From Parietaria judaica (lineage: Eukaryota; Streptophyta; Magnoliopsida; Rosales; Urticaceae): a stretch of DNA of 64,000 bases. A model generated the notes under the pieces. It searched no databases and had not been told where the DNA came from. It saw only the letters and a list, made by a program, of their open reading frames with translations. Positions 32,523-43,183 of this stretch are shown here, piece after piece. The position numbers and the translations under genes were made by a program. The stretch is taken from contig OX940864.1 of assembly GCA_954871525.1 (NCBI GenBank), positions 20,640,001 through 20,704,000 on the forward strand, given 5' to 3'. Position 1 is the first letter of the stretch. The number at the start of each line of letters is the position of its first letter.

Positions 32523-32879
32523 GGGATAATAGCGGTAAAATTGGTCAAAGTATGCATAGAAGTGGCTAAAGTGATTTGATATCGACATAAGTATCTAAAA
32601 TTTTTCAAACCGTGGCGTGTACAAATTTCATCATCTCCAACCCAACGCCCGTTAATGTATTTTGTGCTAATATGTTATGCAAGTGTTCTTAATGTATTTG
32701 ATAATGCACTTTGTAATGCATTTTGTGTTAAATCGCTTAACGGACGTTGGGTTGGAGTTGATGAAATTTTTATACGCCACGGTTTGGCAAACTTTAGATA
32801 CTTAGACCGATATCAAATTGCTTTGGCCACTTATTTGCACACTTTGTCCAACTTTGGCCACTTTTGCTGCTATTATCCC
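32523..32879. mobile_element. Mutator-like MITE (357 bp) upstream of mTERF gene 3
   Basis: A near-perfect fold-back: GGGATAATAGCGGTAAAA at the left and its inverse TTTTGCTGCTATTATCCC at the right. The 9-bp flanks TAAATTATA (32514-32522) and TAAACTATA (32880-32888) differ at one base, the duplication length typical of Mutator. A sister copy lies at 42,817. Confidence 0.85.
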
Positions 32880-32890
32880 TAAACTATATA

Positions 32891-33568
32891 CATTAGAACC
32901 TCTATAAATTAATACTCGATAAATTAATAGTCGCGATTAAATAATATTTTTGGCCGGTCCCGACTCGGGCCTAACTAGCTAAATTAATAATTCGCTAAAT
33001 TTATAAGATAATAATTTTTTTAGAAAGTATATAGGTCCCAAGTGATATATAAATTAATAATTCAATATAAAAAATTACATAAATAATTGTAAAATCACTA
33101 TAAATAAAATATAACATAAATAACTATGAAATCACATTGAGAAAAAAGATAGCATTACATCACTAATCATGCAGTCTTCTTAAAATATGTTTCTTTAGTA
33201 ATTTGTTTCTTCTTGAAATTAATGTCCTCTTGAACTTCATCTCTACGCTTCCGAAGAGCATCAAAGGTCGGCTATCATATTCTCATGTTGGGCTCTTTAA
33301 TATTTCAGACATTGGTACTCTAATAAAATCTTTTTAAATCATATTAATCTCTCTTGATATTCTTAATATTGATACTTTAATATTCTCGATATAATAAATT
33401 GAAATAATTTTTTGTTAGTAAAGATGTTTATATAATTATAGCTGATTAATAAATTTTTTCTTCACTTAATGTATAAATTAATAAATTATTAATTTATGTT
33501 AATTAATAATCCGATAAGATAATATTTTTTGCCGGTCCCAACAGTATTAATTTATAGAGGTTCTACTG
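32891..33568. mobile_element. MITE with CAKTAGAACCTCTATAAATTAAT ends
   Basis: The left end AGAACCTCTATAAATTAAT (from about 32,894) and the right end, its inverse, finishing at ACTG 33,568, frame AT-rich DNA with inner inverted words (GCCGGTCCC at 32,953 and 33,534). Flanking TATA on both sides may be the target duplication. A relative is at 58,629-59,284. Superfamily not assigned. Confidence 0.7.
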
Positions 33569-33969
33569 TATATATTAATCATGTTTTACCTGAGTATTAT
33601 TTTGTTCCCTAATTATGTATCAATTTACCCCTGAATTACTCACTTTATATCAATTTTCTCCATAAACTTATCATTGTGTATCAATTTTTCAATATACCTA
33701 TTTAAATTAGAATGGATTATCAAATTCTCCAAACCCAAATTTAAAATTTCTTTCCATATGTTTAGGTTTCAACTCCTAGTTTGCTTCAATATTTTTGAAC
33801 TATAGCTTACTTGTGATAAATAGAGTAAGGATAATTGTGTATATATATATCACAGATTTTTTCTGCTCATGTGTTGAGAATTTGAACATTAATCATCTTT
33901 GAGAAATTATAAGAATTGGTCTCCATTCAGATTGCTCAAAGCCGACAAAAGCCAAAATGTCGAGCGGGG

Positions 33970-34524
33970 TTACAGATATTCCAAAAATACTGATTTTGGA
34001 CACTGCAGCAGCTTCGATTAGCTTGCGGAAATCACGCTCGATTTATCGCAAGGCAATCTGGAAACACTTCTCTTTCGCATCTCAAGTGGTTGTATGAGCC
34101 GTGTGTCACACCCCTAAAGTCAGGGTAGGACTGGGGTGGGACAAGTCTTGTCGGGGATCCGTCGCTGGGTAAAATCCGGGTAGAATGTCTAGGTGTAAGG
34201 GTAGTCTAGGTGGGCTTCGGTAACGAAGGGCTAGGCGACTACGGCAGGTCTCGGGACTTGCCATCCCGTTACCTGTGGCGTAGTGCTGGTCGGGAGCTGA
34301 TGCCGCTCTCCTGACGAACCCAAGGCAGGGTGAAACCAGCGATGGCGACAAACGTGTGGATGGCTGACTCGGTTAACGGACTTACCGAGTGCCGCACGGG
34401 AGTCTTGCGGGTGGGTCCGTTTGACCCTGTGACACCGTGCATAGTGACTGGAAAAGAAGAATTTGAGAAAATACTTCAGCAAACTAAGCTGATACAATTG
34501 TCAGTGAGAGAATTACCGGTATAA
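33970..34524 (+). other. Coding-like fragment split by a solo LTR
   Basis: Flanks of the LTR at 34,104 look coding-like. When the LTR and one duplication copy are ignored, one frame stays open across the junction and ends ...GKEEFEKILQQTKLIQLSVR... at the TAA near 34,522. The left part also contains an ATG-started 46-codon ORF (MSSGVTDIPKILILDTAAAS) in another frame. I cannot name the family; a relic of a leucine-rich or F-box-like gene is only a guess. Confidence 0.3.
34104..34434. mobile_element. Short solo LTR or TRIM-like element (331 bp)
   Basis: Ends TGTCACACCCC and CCCTGTGACA (TG...CA, inverted TGTCACA) are flanked by the exact 5-bp duplication CCGTG (34099-34103 and 34435-34439). It is GC-richer than its surroundings. 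No primer-binding site or coding part is adjacent. Confidence 0.85.
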
Positions 34525-35124
34525 GTATCATTTTAGCAATGCAAATCGACAATAAATTGCAATATTGTAACAACGGAAATTGTTTTTTCTTAGCAAAATT
34601 GTTAGAATCGTGGGATATCAATATATCACGGGTGTGAAAACCGTGATTTTCCTATTAACTTAACTAATTTATTGAATAACTGATCTCCCCTTTTAGCATT
34701 GCACGGGCTCTCTAAATAATTTTCGAACATTACAACTTAACTGGCCACAGCAAAAAACCTAAGCTTAATTACCTAAACTCAATCCTAATTCAGATAACAT
34801 AATTAAATAACATTAACAAACGTAGATAAATATGCATAATGGTACGGCCGTTACTTAGCTTACCCTGTGTATCTTCTCGTCAGTCTAGTGGACCCGATAG
34901 CAAAGTGACAAGTGTAGAAGAATGAAACCACTTTCCATGATGTTCCCAGATCTCGGCGTTGATTCTTCACTTGAAGCAAGGAGTGTAAATCGACAAAGCG
35001 ATGAACTCATATCCGAGTTCTCAATAGAATCCATACATACAAGTTTCTTCTTATGGAGAAGCTAACAAAACCTTCGTAATTGGATCATTACCAACGTCTT
35101 CATAATATCTCGACTAAATAGCAA

Positions 35125-36834
35125 TCACTGCTGGAAATCTTTATACGAGAAGAACTCTAAATACCGTTTTGGAGCAGCTGGATGAATACTAGAGAGACGC
35201 TCTATGAATTGAATTTCACCAGCCGAGAGCATGGTCGCTATGGAGTATTTCTTGGTATATAAGCCATTCTTCCTAAGCCAAGCGTAGCAATTGTATCTAC
35301 GTTTAATCCGGTTCTCAAAATCGTAACACAAAAAATCCGGGTAATCATAGAGATAATCTAAAGATCCCATCTCTTGTCGCAAAAAGTTGGTCTTTAGTAC
35401 CAGATTCTCCGGGCTCGTATTGAGGATATTTGTCGAACTTTTTATCATTAATAAAAGCTCTGAGTGCTTGATTCCCATGCCGAGAAGGCAATCAACCCGT
35501 CTCATTAACATACTGCTATTACCATGCAAGAGATTTAGGACCCTCAATGTCCTAGCATTCTCTCCAAAACCAATCCCATTCAAGAAATTCAATTTAACCA
35601 TCTTATGACGAGCGCTCCTCCCCAACAGTTCTATCATCTTCAAAGTATCTACGAACAATTTATCCGTTTCTTCGTCGGGATCGCCAATGGAATACGTAGC
35701 CAGCAGTTGACCGTTCGAACTCCTAATCTTTTCGAAGCACCATTCATGGAGATCCAACGCCTTCACCACATGAGGTAAATTAGCCATTTTATTTCTTCCA
35801 AAAACATGCGGGTACTTCTTCCTTACACGCTGCAACTCCTTAGCGCCCAATCCAAAGTGTTTTAACAATCCATGCACTGATATCACCTTTGATTCCAAGT
35901 CAAGGGTCAAGATCTCTGGCCTTTGAAGAATCCACAAACCCACGGCAACCTTTGGACCTCCAAACCGACAAAAGTATTCCACTTTTCGGGCTAAATCTTT
36001 TGTCGGACACGGAAAAAAGACGTCTCTCCCCAAACACATCAGCTCTGCTACAGAGCCCTTTTCGCAACCTAAATCGTAGAAGATCTTAACTTTACAACAA
36101 AGCTCATACCAAGCATCCACATTTCCCTCAACGCAGATTCCATCACCGGATTCTCGATAAACCCTCTTCAAATCGTGCAAAATCGCTTCATCGCCGTGCC
36201 CTAATTCCCCATCCCCGCTAAGGAAACGAGGGAAAACTAGGCATATTCCGACCACGCAGAGACTATCAAAACCGTAGGGTTCTTTCATAGAACTGAGCCT
36301 ATCGTTTAACTCATCTGAAGACTTGCCAAAAATCAAAACCTCGCCCACGTACAAACGTCCTAGCCTATTCCACGGGAACCCGAATTGCGAAAGTGCGAAC
36401 GCGGCTTCGACAACAGCCCGGTTGTCGGATAAGAAGAACTTGTCGCGGGGCAAAACCCTAGGGACGGTCTGGTAGTCGATGCCAATGCTCTCGAAGAAGA
36501 ACTCGAACTCGTTGATGGGTTCGTACCTGAGGAGCTTGGTGAAGGTGCTGGAGAACTTGGGGACCGAGAAGTGGACCTTGCGGAAGAGCCTGGCGAGGGA
36601 AAACGGAGAGTTTTTGGCGATGAGCTCAGCGAAGACGAAAGGCAGAGATCTGTTCTCGTGAAGGTACTCTCGCACTGCTTTCTGGCCTTCATCGATGGCT
36701 CGGAACTTGTAGAGCGTCGGAAGCAAGTTCAGGCATTGGAATATGGGACGCTTTCTGGTAGGGGAAGACGAGAAGCTACGGAAGAGGCACGGGAAGAACG
36801 GAGCTCTGGTGGGTTTGGGCTTGGGAACAACCAT
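35125..36834 (-). CDS. mTERF-family protein 4 of 4 (569 aa)
   Basis: Intronless; ATG at 36,834, stop at 35,125. The leader MVVPKPKPTRAPFFPCLFRS then FSSSPTRKR is basic and Ser-rich, fitting an organelle transit peptide, and differs from the LLHRRFSSTA leader of genes 2 and 3. Body landmarks: LRYEPINEFEFFFESIGID (about residue 99), CLVFPRFLSGDGE, LWILQRPEILTLDLESKV, KKYPHVFGRNKMANLPHVV, SPENLVLKTNFLRQEMGSLD and IHPAAPKRYLEFFSYKDFQQ. It is the probable donor or sister of the back two thirds of gene 3. A fold-back element begins only about 65 bp upstream of the ATG, so the 5' UTR or promoter must include it. Confidence 0.9.
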   Translation of the reverse strand: MVVPKPKPTRAPFFPCLFRSFSSSPTRKRPIFQCLNLLPTLYKFRAIDEGQKAVREYLHENRSLPFVFAELIAKNSPFSLARLFRKVHFSVPKFSSTFTKLLRYEPINEFEFFFESIGIDYQTVPRVLPRDKFFLSDNRAVVEAAFALSQFGFPWNRLGRLYVGEVLIFGKSSDELNDRLSSMKEPYGFDSLCVVGICLVFPRFLSGDGELGHGDEAILHDLKRVYRESGDGICVEGNVDAWYELCCKVKIFYDLGCEKGSVAELMCLGRDVFFPCPTKDLARKVEYFCRFGGPKVAVGLWILQRPEILTLDLESKVISVHGLLKHFGLGAKELQRVRKKYPHVFGRNKMANLPHVVKALDLHEWCFEKIRSSNGQLLATYSIGDPDEETDKLFVDTLKMIELLGRSARHKMVKLNFLNGIGFGENARTLRVLNLLHGNSSMLMRRVDCLLGMGIKHSELLLMIKSSTNILNTSPENLVLKTNFLRQEMGSLDYLYDYPDFLCYDFENRIKRRYNCYAWLRKNGLYTKKYSIATMLSAGEIQFIERLSSIHPAAPKRYLEFFSYKDFQQ

Positions 36835-36898
36835 GGAAGACTTGAAGCTCTCTCTCTCTGGATTTAGGGATTTTTGTATTAAAGGAGAGGGAAGTTTT

Positions 36899-38476
36899 GG
36901 TTACCCTGCGGCTAAAATACCCAATGTTTCATTTTATTTTAATTATGTGCCCAAAGTATTTTTTTTTTGTGGCTATAATACCCAAAGTTCATTCTGTTAA
37001 CGCCAAACGTACCCGCCGTCCAATTCTCGTGAATCTCTGTTACTGCTCCTACGTGGCATTTACATGTCATTTTTAAACCGCCACGTCAGCTACGGCTAAA
37101 ATACCCAATGTTTCATTTTCTTTTAATTATGTGCCCAAAGTTTTTTTTGGTGGCTATAATACCTAAAGTTCATTTTGTTAACGCCAAACGTACCAGCCGT
37201 CCAATTCTCATATATGTAATTTTAATAGACTTTAAAATTAATTTTAAGTCTATTAAAATAATAAAATAAAATAAAATGTAGCATAACAGACAACGAGTGG
37301 GTCCAATCTTCAATGTGTTATGAGATATATGTAATTTGATTATATTAAAATAATAGTTGATTAAATAATCAAAGAAACAACACGCACGTGCAATCTTGCA
37401 CATGTGACGCGGTTTAGGTGGCGGGGCATTTTGTCGTGCTTCTGTTTTAGACTCTTGACTTTGACTATTTCATCACAAATGAGCTGTGAAATACAAATTA
37501 TTTATATACTTGTGTGATATTACTACAAACGGCTTATGTATGAATTAAGATTGTCGCTTAAAAAAAAAACCTTCGTCGAGAACATTGTCGCATTCTTCCT
37601 ACTTGAATTTCTTTTTTATGAAAAGTAAAAAGATAATAATAATTTGATTCAATATAATTTAAGATTGTACGATATCGAGAGACTTTGATATTTCACACCA
37701 CCTATTCCGTCTTTTTTTTTATATCACTTTCTAACCTCTATTTGTTATATATTAGGACTTTTAAAATTGTTCATATCCCGTCAATTATTAGTACACTCAT
37801 GATCAGAAAAAATTAACAATACTTTTTAAAAAAACTTATAAATTTATAACAACTCATCATCAAACCTATAAAATCGGATTATCAATATTCTATCAGCATT
37901 ACATTTTAAACCTTGTTATATATTATAATTTATAGTGCATTTAATTTAATCTAAACAAATATTTTTTAATTTTAGGAAGATATATAAAATATCGGTAAAC
38001 ATATTTTCTCTACACTTGAACGAGCCAAACTATGATATATCTTATCGGTTGCTCACATAAAACACCCGAACATACTAAAATATCATAAATTGCATCTAAT
38101 ATAACGATTCTTCGCCATCATAGCCCACTTTATTTACTCATACCAAACCCTTTGAAAAATCGTCCTCAAATCGCCCTCCTTACTTGAGTAAGTTCCGACA
38201 CTTTGTTATTAATTTCACAATAGTTAGATTATTAATTTTTTTTCATAAGATATTATCGGAAAATCTCTTACTCTCTCAACAAACTGAAATCTCTTCTCCA
38301 AATTCTCGTTATATCTCTTTGGATAAACACTTCCATGAATACCAAGAGAATTGGACGGCGAGTACGTTTGACGTTAACAGAATGAACTTTGGGTATTATA
38401 GCCACACACAAAAAAAAAACTTTAGGCGCATAATTAAAATAAAATGAAACATTGAGTATTTTAGCCGCAGTTTACC
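36899..38476. mobile_element. Fold-back (Mutator-like?) element, about 1.58 kb
   Basis: The left arm (36,899-37,035) and right arm (38,346-38,476) are inverted copies of some 135 bp: CTGCGGCTAAAATACCCAAT, then TTTAATTATGTGCCCAAAG, then GGCTATAATACCCAAAGTTC, ACGCCAAACGTAC and CCGTCCAATTCTC. A second direct copy of the left arm lies at about 37,094-37,210. The interior is AT-rich without transposase. The ends are roughly GGTWAMCCTGCGGC; no target duplication was clear. Confidence 0.7.
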
Positions 38477-38536
38477 ATTTTTTAAAATAAAACTTCAATA
38501 CAGAAAAATCCACACTATATTAATGTATTTCTTATC

Positions 38537-38580
<44 letters not shown>

Positions 38581-40698
38581 AGCTAAAATGAATATTTAGT
38601 TGAGGTTACTCATAAGTAAAGTAACTACTAAGGTCCTTAAAAAAAAAAAAAAAAAAACTAAGGTGTTGTTAGAAAAATCAAACATATTAAGGTTTTGTAA
38701 AACGAGACTTAAACACACAAGCATAGAAATAAGGTGGGGTTCTTTATAAAAACAAAAATAAAAATAAGGTAAATTGCAGCAATAATACACAACTTTTAAT
38801 CAACATGGATTTCGAGTCCCCAACCTTTTATAGTGTTGGCAAAAATGCAAAACGTACGTTGACTGTGAATATGTTAGTCTTATCTCATGAAAAACTGGAT
38901 AGTTTGTCTAAGAATTCTGACGGAGAAGTTGTTGTGAAAAGGAGATTCGGGTGGTTTTTTCCCGGGAATCCTTGGTCCGAGTTCAAATTCGATATCGGCA
39001 TGATATTTGCCAACCGAGAGCAATTATTAGTGATGGTGAAAGAGTTTTTTTTTTTTATCTATCTCCTGCACAGTTGGCTATTCATTTGACAATAATAAGA
39101 TGCCGCATTAGTTCTAGTTAACGTCCTTTAACTGAAGGTTAACAGATTTCACGGTCAACGCACGTTTTGTATGATTGCCAACATTTAGAAAGTTTGGGGA
39201 TCTAAAACCCCTGCTGACCAAAGGTTGTGCATTATTGTCGCAATTTACCCTAGAAATAATATGGGGGTAACATATTACATATATTCATTATATTATCAAG
39301 ATAGTTAGTTCATCGAATATTAATGTATACACTGATTTCGGTTGGTAGAAATAGAATTTATTAAGGTGGAGTGTCACAAAAACAAACTTTTAACGGAAAT
39401 AATTTGCCTGTGATGACCCGAGTTCACTAAAACACGGCAGCCTATCTAATGTTTCCTAAGTCGATCGCCTTGCAAGCAGTAACACAACCAATTGCACTCT
39501 GTTTGTCTTACCAGTGCGTACGCGCGCGCTTCTTGCCATCTCATCTGCGCCCTGTGCGCACGCCTTTGCTCGAGACCAGAAGCATTTCCCCTTGGTGCAC
39601 CCTCTCGCACCCCACGGCCCACTTCATGTTTGTACTGTGCCATCTCAGCTTATCCTTCCCTGCTATCCATGCCTTGTTAGGCCCTAGAAATTAAAGTGCT
39701 AACATAGATTACCATACCTGGTTGATAGTATCCTAAATCTATTTTTATCGCCATTTACTTATTTAATATTTTCTAGAAAAATACAACTTCGTTATTAACA
39801 TTTTTCTTTATTTTTTTTTTATAATTATTTGAATAAATGAATATGATAAATACGATTTTCAGAGGGTTTGGACTTCTATTAAAAAATATATCGCATACAG
39901 TTGGATCGAATGCACATATTCATTCACCAGAACTACGTGCACGATTGATGATACACTTCCTTATTTTCTTTCTGTAAATTTTCTTTTAAAACTGTTCAAA
40001 TCAAGTTTTGAAATTATATATATATATATTATATTATAGCACGGGCCAGAAGCGAGGGCCGCACATGCCCGATTATTTGCAAATCATGCATACAACTTAA
40101 AGGCCAAGGCCATACCCTACAACATAATTAAATAGTAACTACAATAACATAATTAAAGTTCCTAACTTTCTAAATTGTGTAATTTTTTACCTAATCGGCT
40201 GATCCAACTTCTCTCATGAGAAATTAAACTTTTAGATGATTACTAGCCAATTCTTTCAATAGCTTAAGGTCCTTAAAATATTGGAGGCCTTGGGCGGTCG
40301 CCCAACTCGCCCACCTATCGGGCCGGGTCTGGGCCAAATTGTGATTAAAATAAACCTTCATAACATAATTAACTAAATTAAACGGCATTAAATAATTTAA
40401 ATGACATGGTAAAAATTAAAATAATCAACGACGAAACCAAATAAAATGCCATTTAATTACTTAATTAAATACGATTCTCAACTCTGGAGAAACACACTAT
40501 TATGAGTTACAGTAAAAATAAATAAGAGGATATAGCCGGGTTTCAAATAAATAACTGCTTTTTAAATTTATGAATGAGTTCATTGATAAATAAGTTGAAA
40601 AAAAAAAAAAAAACATAGCAAGTCTCAGAAAGAGAGACCATAAATAGGACCATTGTAGAATCAAGAATCTGTTGACCATCTTAAGCTTGACTACATTG
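38477..40698. other. Transposon-rich spacer, no host gene seen
   Basis: Holds a (TTA)n microsatellite at 38,541-38,579, a Mutator-type fragment (separate entry), and a GC-richer stretch at 39,410-39,700 starting TGTGATGACCCGAGTTC, which looks like an LTR start but has no definable other end. The stretch 40,040-40,340 is rich in GGGCC words like other hAT-like debris here. Confidence 0.5.
38805..39089 (+). pseudogene. Mutator-like transposase N-terminal fragment
   Basis: The frame reads NSDGEVVVKRRFGWFFPGNP followed by FKFDIGMIFANREQLLVMVKEF, which resembles the N-terminal domain of plant MuDR transposases (pattern F.LGM.F..REEF..AVREY). It breaks down into a poly-T-coded hydrophobic stretch. 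Nothing of the catalytic domain was seen nearby. Confidence 0.4.
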
Positions 40699-42519
40699 TC
40701 ACCTGTGATAATTGCTTCCGAGTCGCAAACCTCTTGCTCGGTTAATCGACGCCACTTTTTGAAGCCTTATCTGCTCGCGGAACTTGGCTATGAACTCACC
40801 GGCCTTCTTATCAACCTCGTTAGAATCCGGCGTTCTAGTACCCTGAACGGACTCAGAGTCGACATCTTCGATTGAGCTTGAATGAGATATTCTAGCCGTA
40901 ACTATGGCTTCTTCTTCTAGTTCTGCAGAAATATCCTCGGGAAATTCTTTCAGCTCCCGTGTTTGATCTTCGAGAAGCTTTGGATTATCAGAACTTTTGA
41001 CGTTTCTTTCCGGAGTTTCGTTTCCTTCATTTCTCGATGTATCTTCTCTCGAGAATTCAGTTTCAGTATCATTGTCGTCATTCTCGTCAACTTGATTTCC
41101 TGAAAAAGCGCCAAAACCTTCCTTCTTAAAGGATTTTCGGCCAGATCGAATAGTTCTAACTGATCTTCCCCTACCTTTCATATGACTTGACTCTTTGCCG
41201 TTAAAAAGATCGTCTCTTCTATTCTCACTCGCTTTTGGATCATGTTCGTACAGAGAATCGTAACCATAATCTCTCGAGAGCAATGCACTGCTTGAAGCTT
41301 TATCATCCATTGGGTTTGGTGGTGACGGGAAATCTGAAGAAGATGAATAAGATCCTTTATAAGACTTGACTTTCCTCGCCTCCAGTTTTGCTGGTTTCGG
41401 AGGTGAATCTGAGCTCAAAGAAGCAGAAGAACCACGGAAACTCTTTGTTTTCCTGATATCCAAATTTGCCGGTTTTGGAGGTGAGAGTGAACCCGAAGAA
41501 GCAGAAGATTTCAGCAAACTCGTTTCTTTGATCTCGTCCTCCATTTTCAAGTCCATCAGTTCTGAAGCAACAGAAGGCGAAGGCGAAGGCGAATCATCGT
41601 CCTGTGAGGAAGCCACTGAACCAGCAAGAGATGACAAAGACAAGTTAGACCTCAAAGACGGTGTTCTCACCGTCCCAAACGATTCGAACAGTGCCTCGTC
41701 AGCCGAGAGTGGCCTAAAATGCCGAGAGAAGTCACCGAAATTTTCCCTCGTTTCCATTCTTCCAGATCTCGAATGCCACGGAACTGGGGAAGGTGATGCA
41801 ACCGCTTCATCAAATTGCTGCTCTAAATTTTGAGGACCCGAATAGCTAAATTCCGCGTTTTCACTCTCATCGAAGCTATTGTCGAACCCTAATGAACCCG
41901 AACCGGACTCACTTCGGCTAACAAGTTCCGGACTTTCCCTCTTCCTAACCCTAGACTTCAAACTCCTGACAGGCAAGCCTAATGGCTTGTAATCACCAAC
42001 AGATCCAGACTCACCAGCCTCGCCGAACTTGCAGTTCGGCCGAGCCACGATCACCATCGACTCGCCCTGAAAGAACTGAGAATTCCAAGCTTGAATGTTA
42101 CTACCATCGGGATTCAATTTCCATTCTTCACCTCCAATCGGACCTTGATTCACTCTCTTATCGCCATAACCGTACGGATTCACGTACCCTTCATCAAATC
42201 GCGAAGAGGAATCGCGGAACATCATAGACATATCGTCCTGCAAGCTATCTAACCTCGACACTGTCTCGATCTCGGTCTCGGCGTTCCGCCGGCAAAAAAT
42301 GCCGTACGAGACGGCAATGCCGATAAAGAGGAGGTGAATCAGCTCCCAGAACTTAGTGATGACGGATTCGGCGATGAATTCGGGTGCTTGCGAAGGGAAG
42401 AGCGGAACGAGGACGACGATTGAAGCGAAGACGAGAGCTTTGAAGAGAGAATGCGTGACCGGCTTACCACGGATCGGGTCCGGGCGTGGAGACTGGGTGT
42501 AGATTCTGGGCTCCGCCAT
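40699..42519 (-). CDS. DUF761-family membrane-anchored protein (606 aa)
   Basis: A single-exon gene. The ATG at 42,519 (MAEPRIYTQSPRPDPIRGKP) is preferred over an upstream in-frame TTG. Two hydrophobic segments at about residues 26-43 and 57-75 suggest membrane anchoring or a hairpin. A long acidic, Ser/Pro-rich, probably disordered middle follows, with a three-fold motif like SPPKPAKLEARKVKSYKGS near residues 350-410. The last 40 residues, EVDKKAGEFIAKFREQIRLQ then KVASINRARGLR, are the DUF761 domain of plant proteins often annotated as cotton-fibre expressed protein-like. Biochemical function is unknown. It is divergent to ARPC5, about 1.45 kb apart, with a MITE in the shared upstream region. 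Confidence 0.85.
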   Translation of the reverse strand: MAEPRIYTQSPRPDPIRGKPVTHSLFKALVFASIVVLVPLFPSQAPEFIAESVITKFWELIHLLFIGIAVSYGIFCRRNAETEIETVSRLDSLQDDMSMMFRDSSSRFDEGYVNPYGYGDKRVNQGPIGGEEWKLNPDGSNIQAWNSQFFQGESMVIVARPNCKFGEAGESGSVGDYKPLGLPVRSLKSRVRKRESPELVSRSESGSGSLGFDNSFDESENAEFSYSGPQNLEQQFDEAVASPSPVPWHSRSGRMETRENFGDFSRHFRPLSADEALFESFGTVRTPSLRSNLSLSSLAGSVASSQDDDSPSPSPSVASELMDLKMEDEIKETSLLKSSASSGSLSPPKPANLDIRKTKSFRGSSASLSSDSPPKPAKLEARKVKSYKGSYSSSSDFPSPPNPMDDKASSSALLSRDYGYDSLYEHDPKASENRRDDLFNGKESSHMKGRGRSVRTIRSGRKSFKKEGFGAFSGNQVDENDDNDTETEFSREDTSRNEGNETPERNVKSSDNPKLLEDQTRELKEFPEDISAELEEEAIVTARISHSSSIEDVDSESVQGTRTPDSNEVDKKAGEFIAKFREQIRLQKVASINRARGLRLGSNYHR

Positions 42520-42816
42520 TGAAGAACTCTGAGAGCTGATCTGAGCTTTGGAGTGTGTGTCTGAAATGGAATGTTGAAAAAAGGATGACTTTGAAGCGAA
42601 GGAAAAATGAAGAGAGAGAGAATTCAAAAGCGACAATCATGATGACCGTTTAGCCTAAATGACGGGAATGGCCTTGTCTTTATGCTTATATATAATTATT
42701 TAATTATAATTATCTTCACTTTATTTATTTTTGGGTAAAGAGAATTAAAGAAGTGGGTGGGATCCACTTTTTTTTACTTAATATAAATTATATATTTATA
42801 AAGATTATTTATAAAA

Positions 42817-43183
42817 GGGATAATAGCGGCAAAAGTGACTGAAGTTAGGTCAATTGTGCAAATAAGTGGCCAAAGCGATTTGAAATCGGCATAAGTATCC
42901 AAATTTTTCCAAACCGTGCCGTGTACAAATTCTATCCACTCCAACCAAACGCCCGTTAATGTATTTTGTGCTAATATGTTATGCAAGCAGTCTTAATGTA
43001 TTTGATAATGTACTTTGTAGTGCATTTTGTGTTAAATCGCTTAACGGGCGTTGAGTTGGAGTGGATGGAATTTGTACACGCCACGGTTTGGAAAACTTTA
43101 GATATTTATGCCGATATTAAATCGCTTTGGCCACTTATTTGCACACTTGACCCAACTTTAGCTACTTTTGTCGCTATTATCCC
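42817..43183. mobile_element. Mutator-like MITE (367 bp)
   Basis: Fold-back sister of the copy at 32,523: GGGATAATAGCGGCAAAAGT at the left, its inverse ending GCTATTATCCC at the right. Flanks TTTATAAAA (42808-42816) and ATTATAAAA (43184-43192) match at 8 of 9 bases. Confidence 0.85.

Noticed and set aside
39410..39700. Possible LTR starting TGTGATGACCCGAG
   Set aside because: The start is LTR-like, but no matching CA end with a 5-bp duplication could be found, so it is not listed as an element.
41366..41833. 155-codon plus-strand ORF inside the DUF761 gene
   Set aside because: Shadow of the acidic, Ser-rich middle of the minus-strand gene; it contains no recognisable domain.
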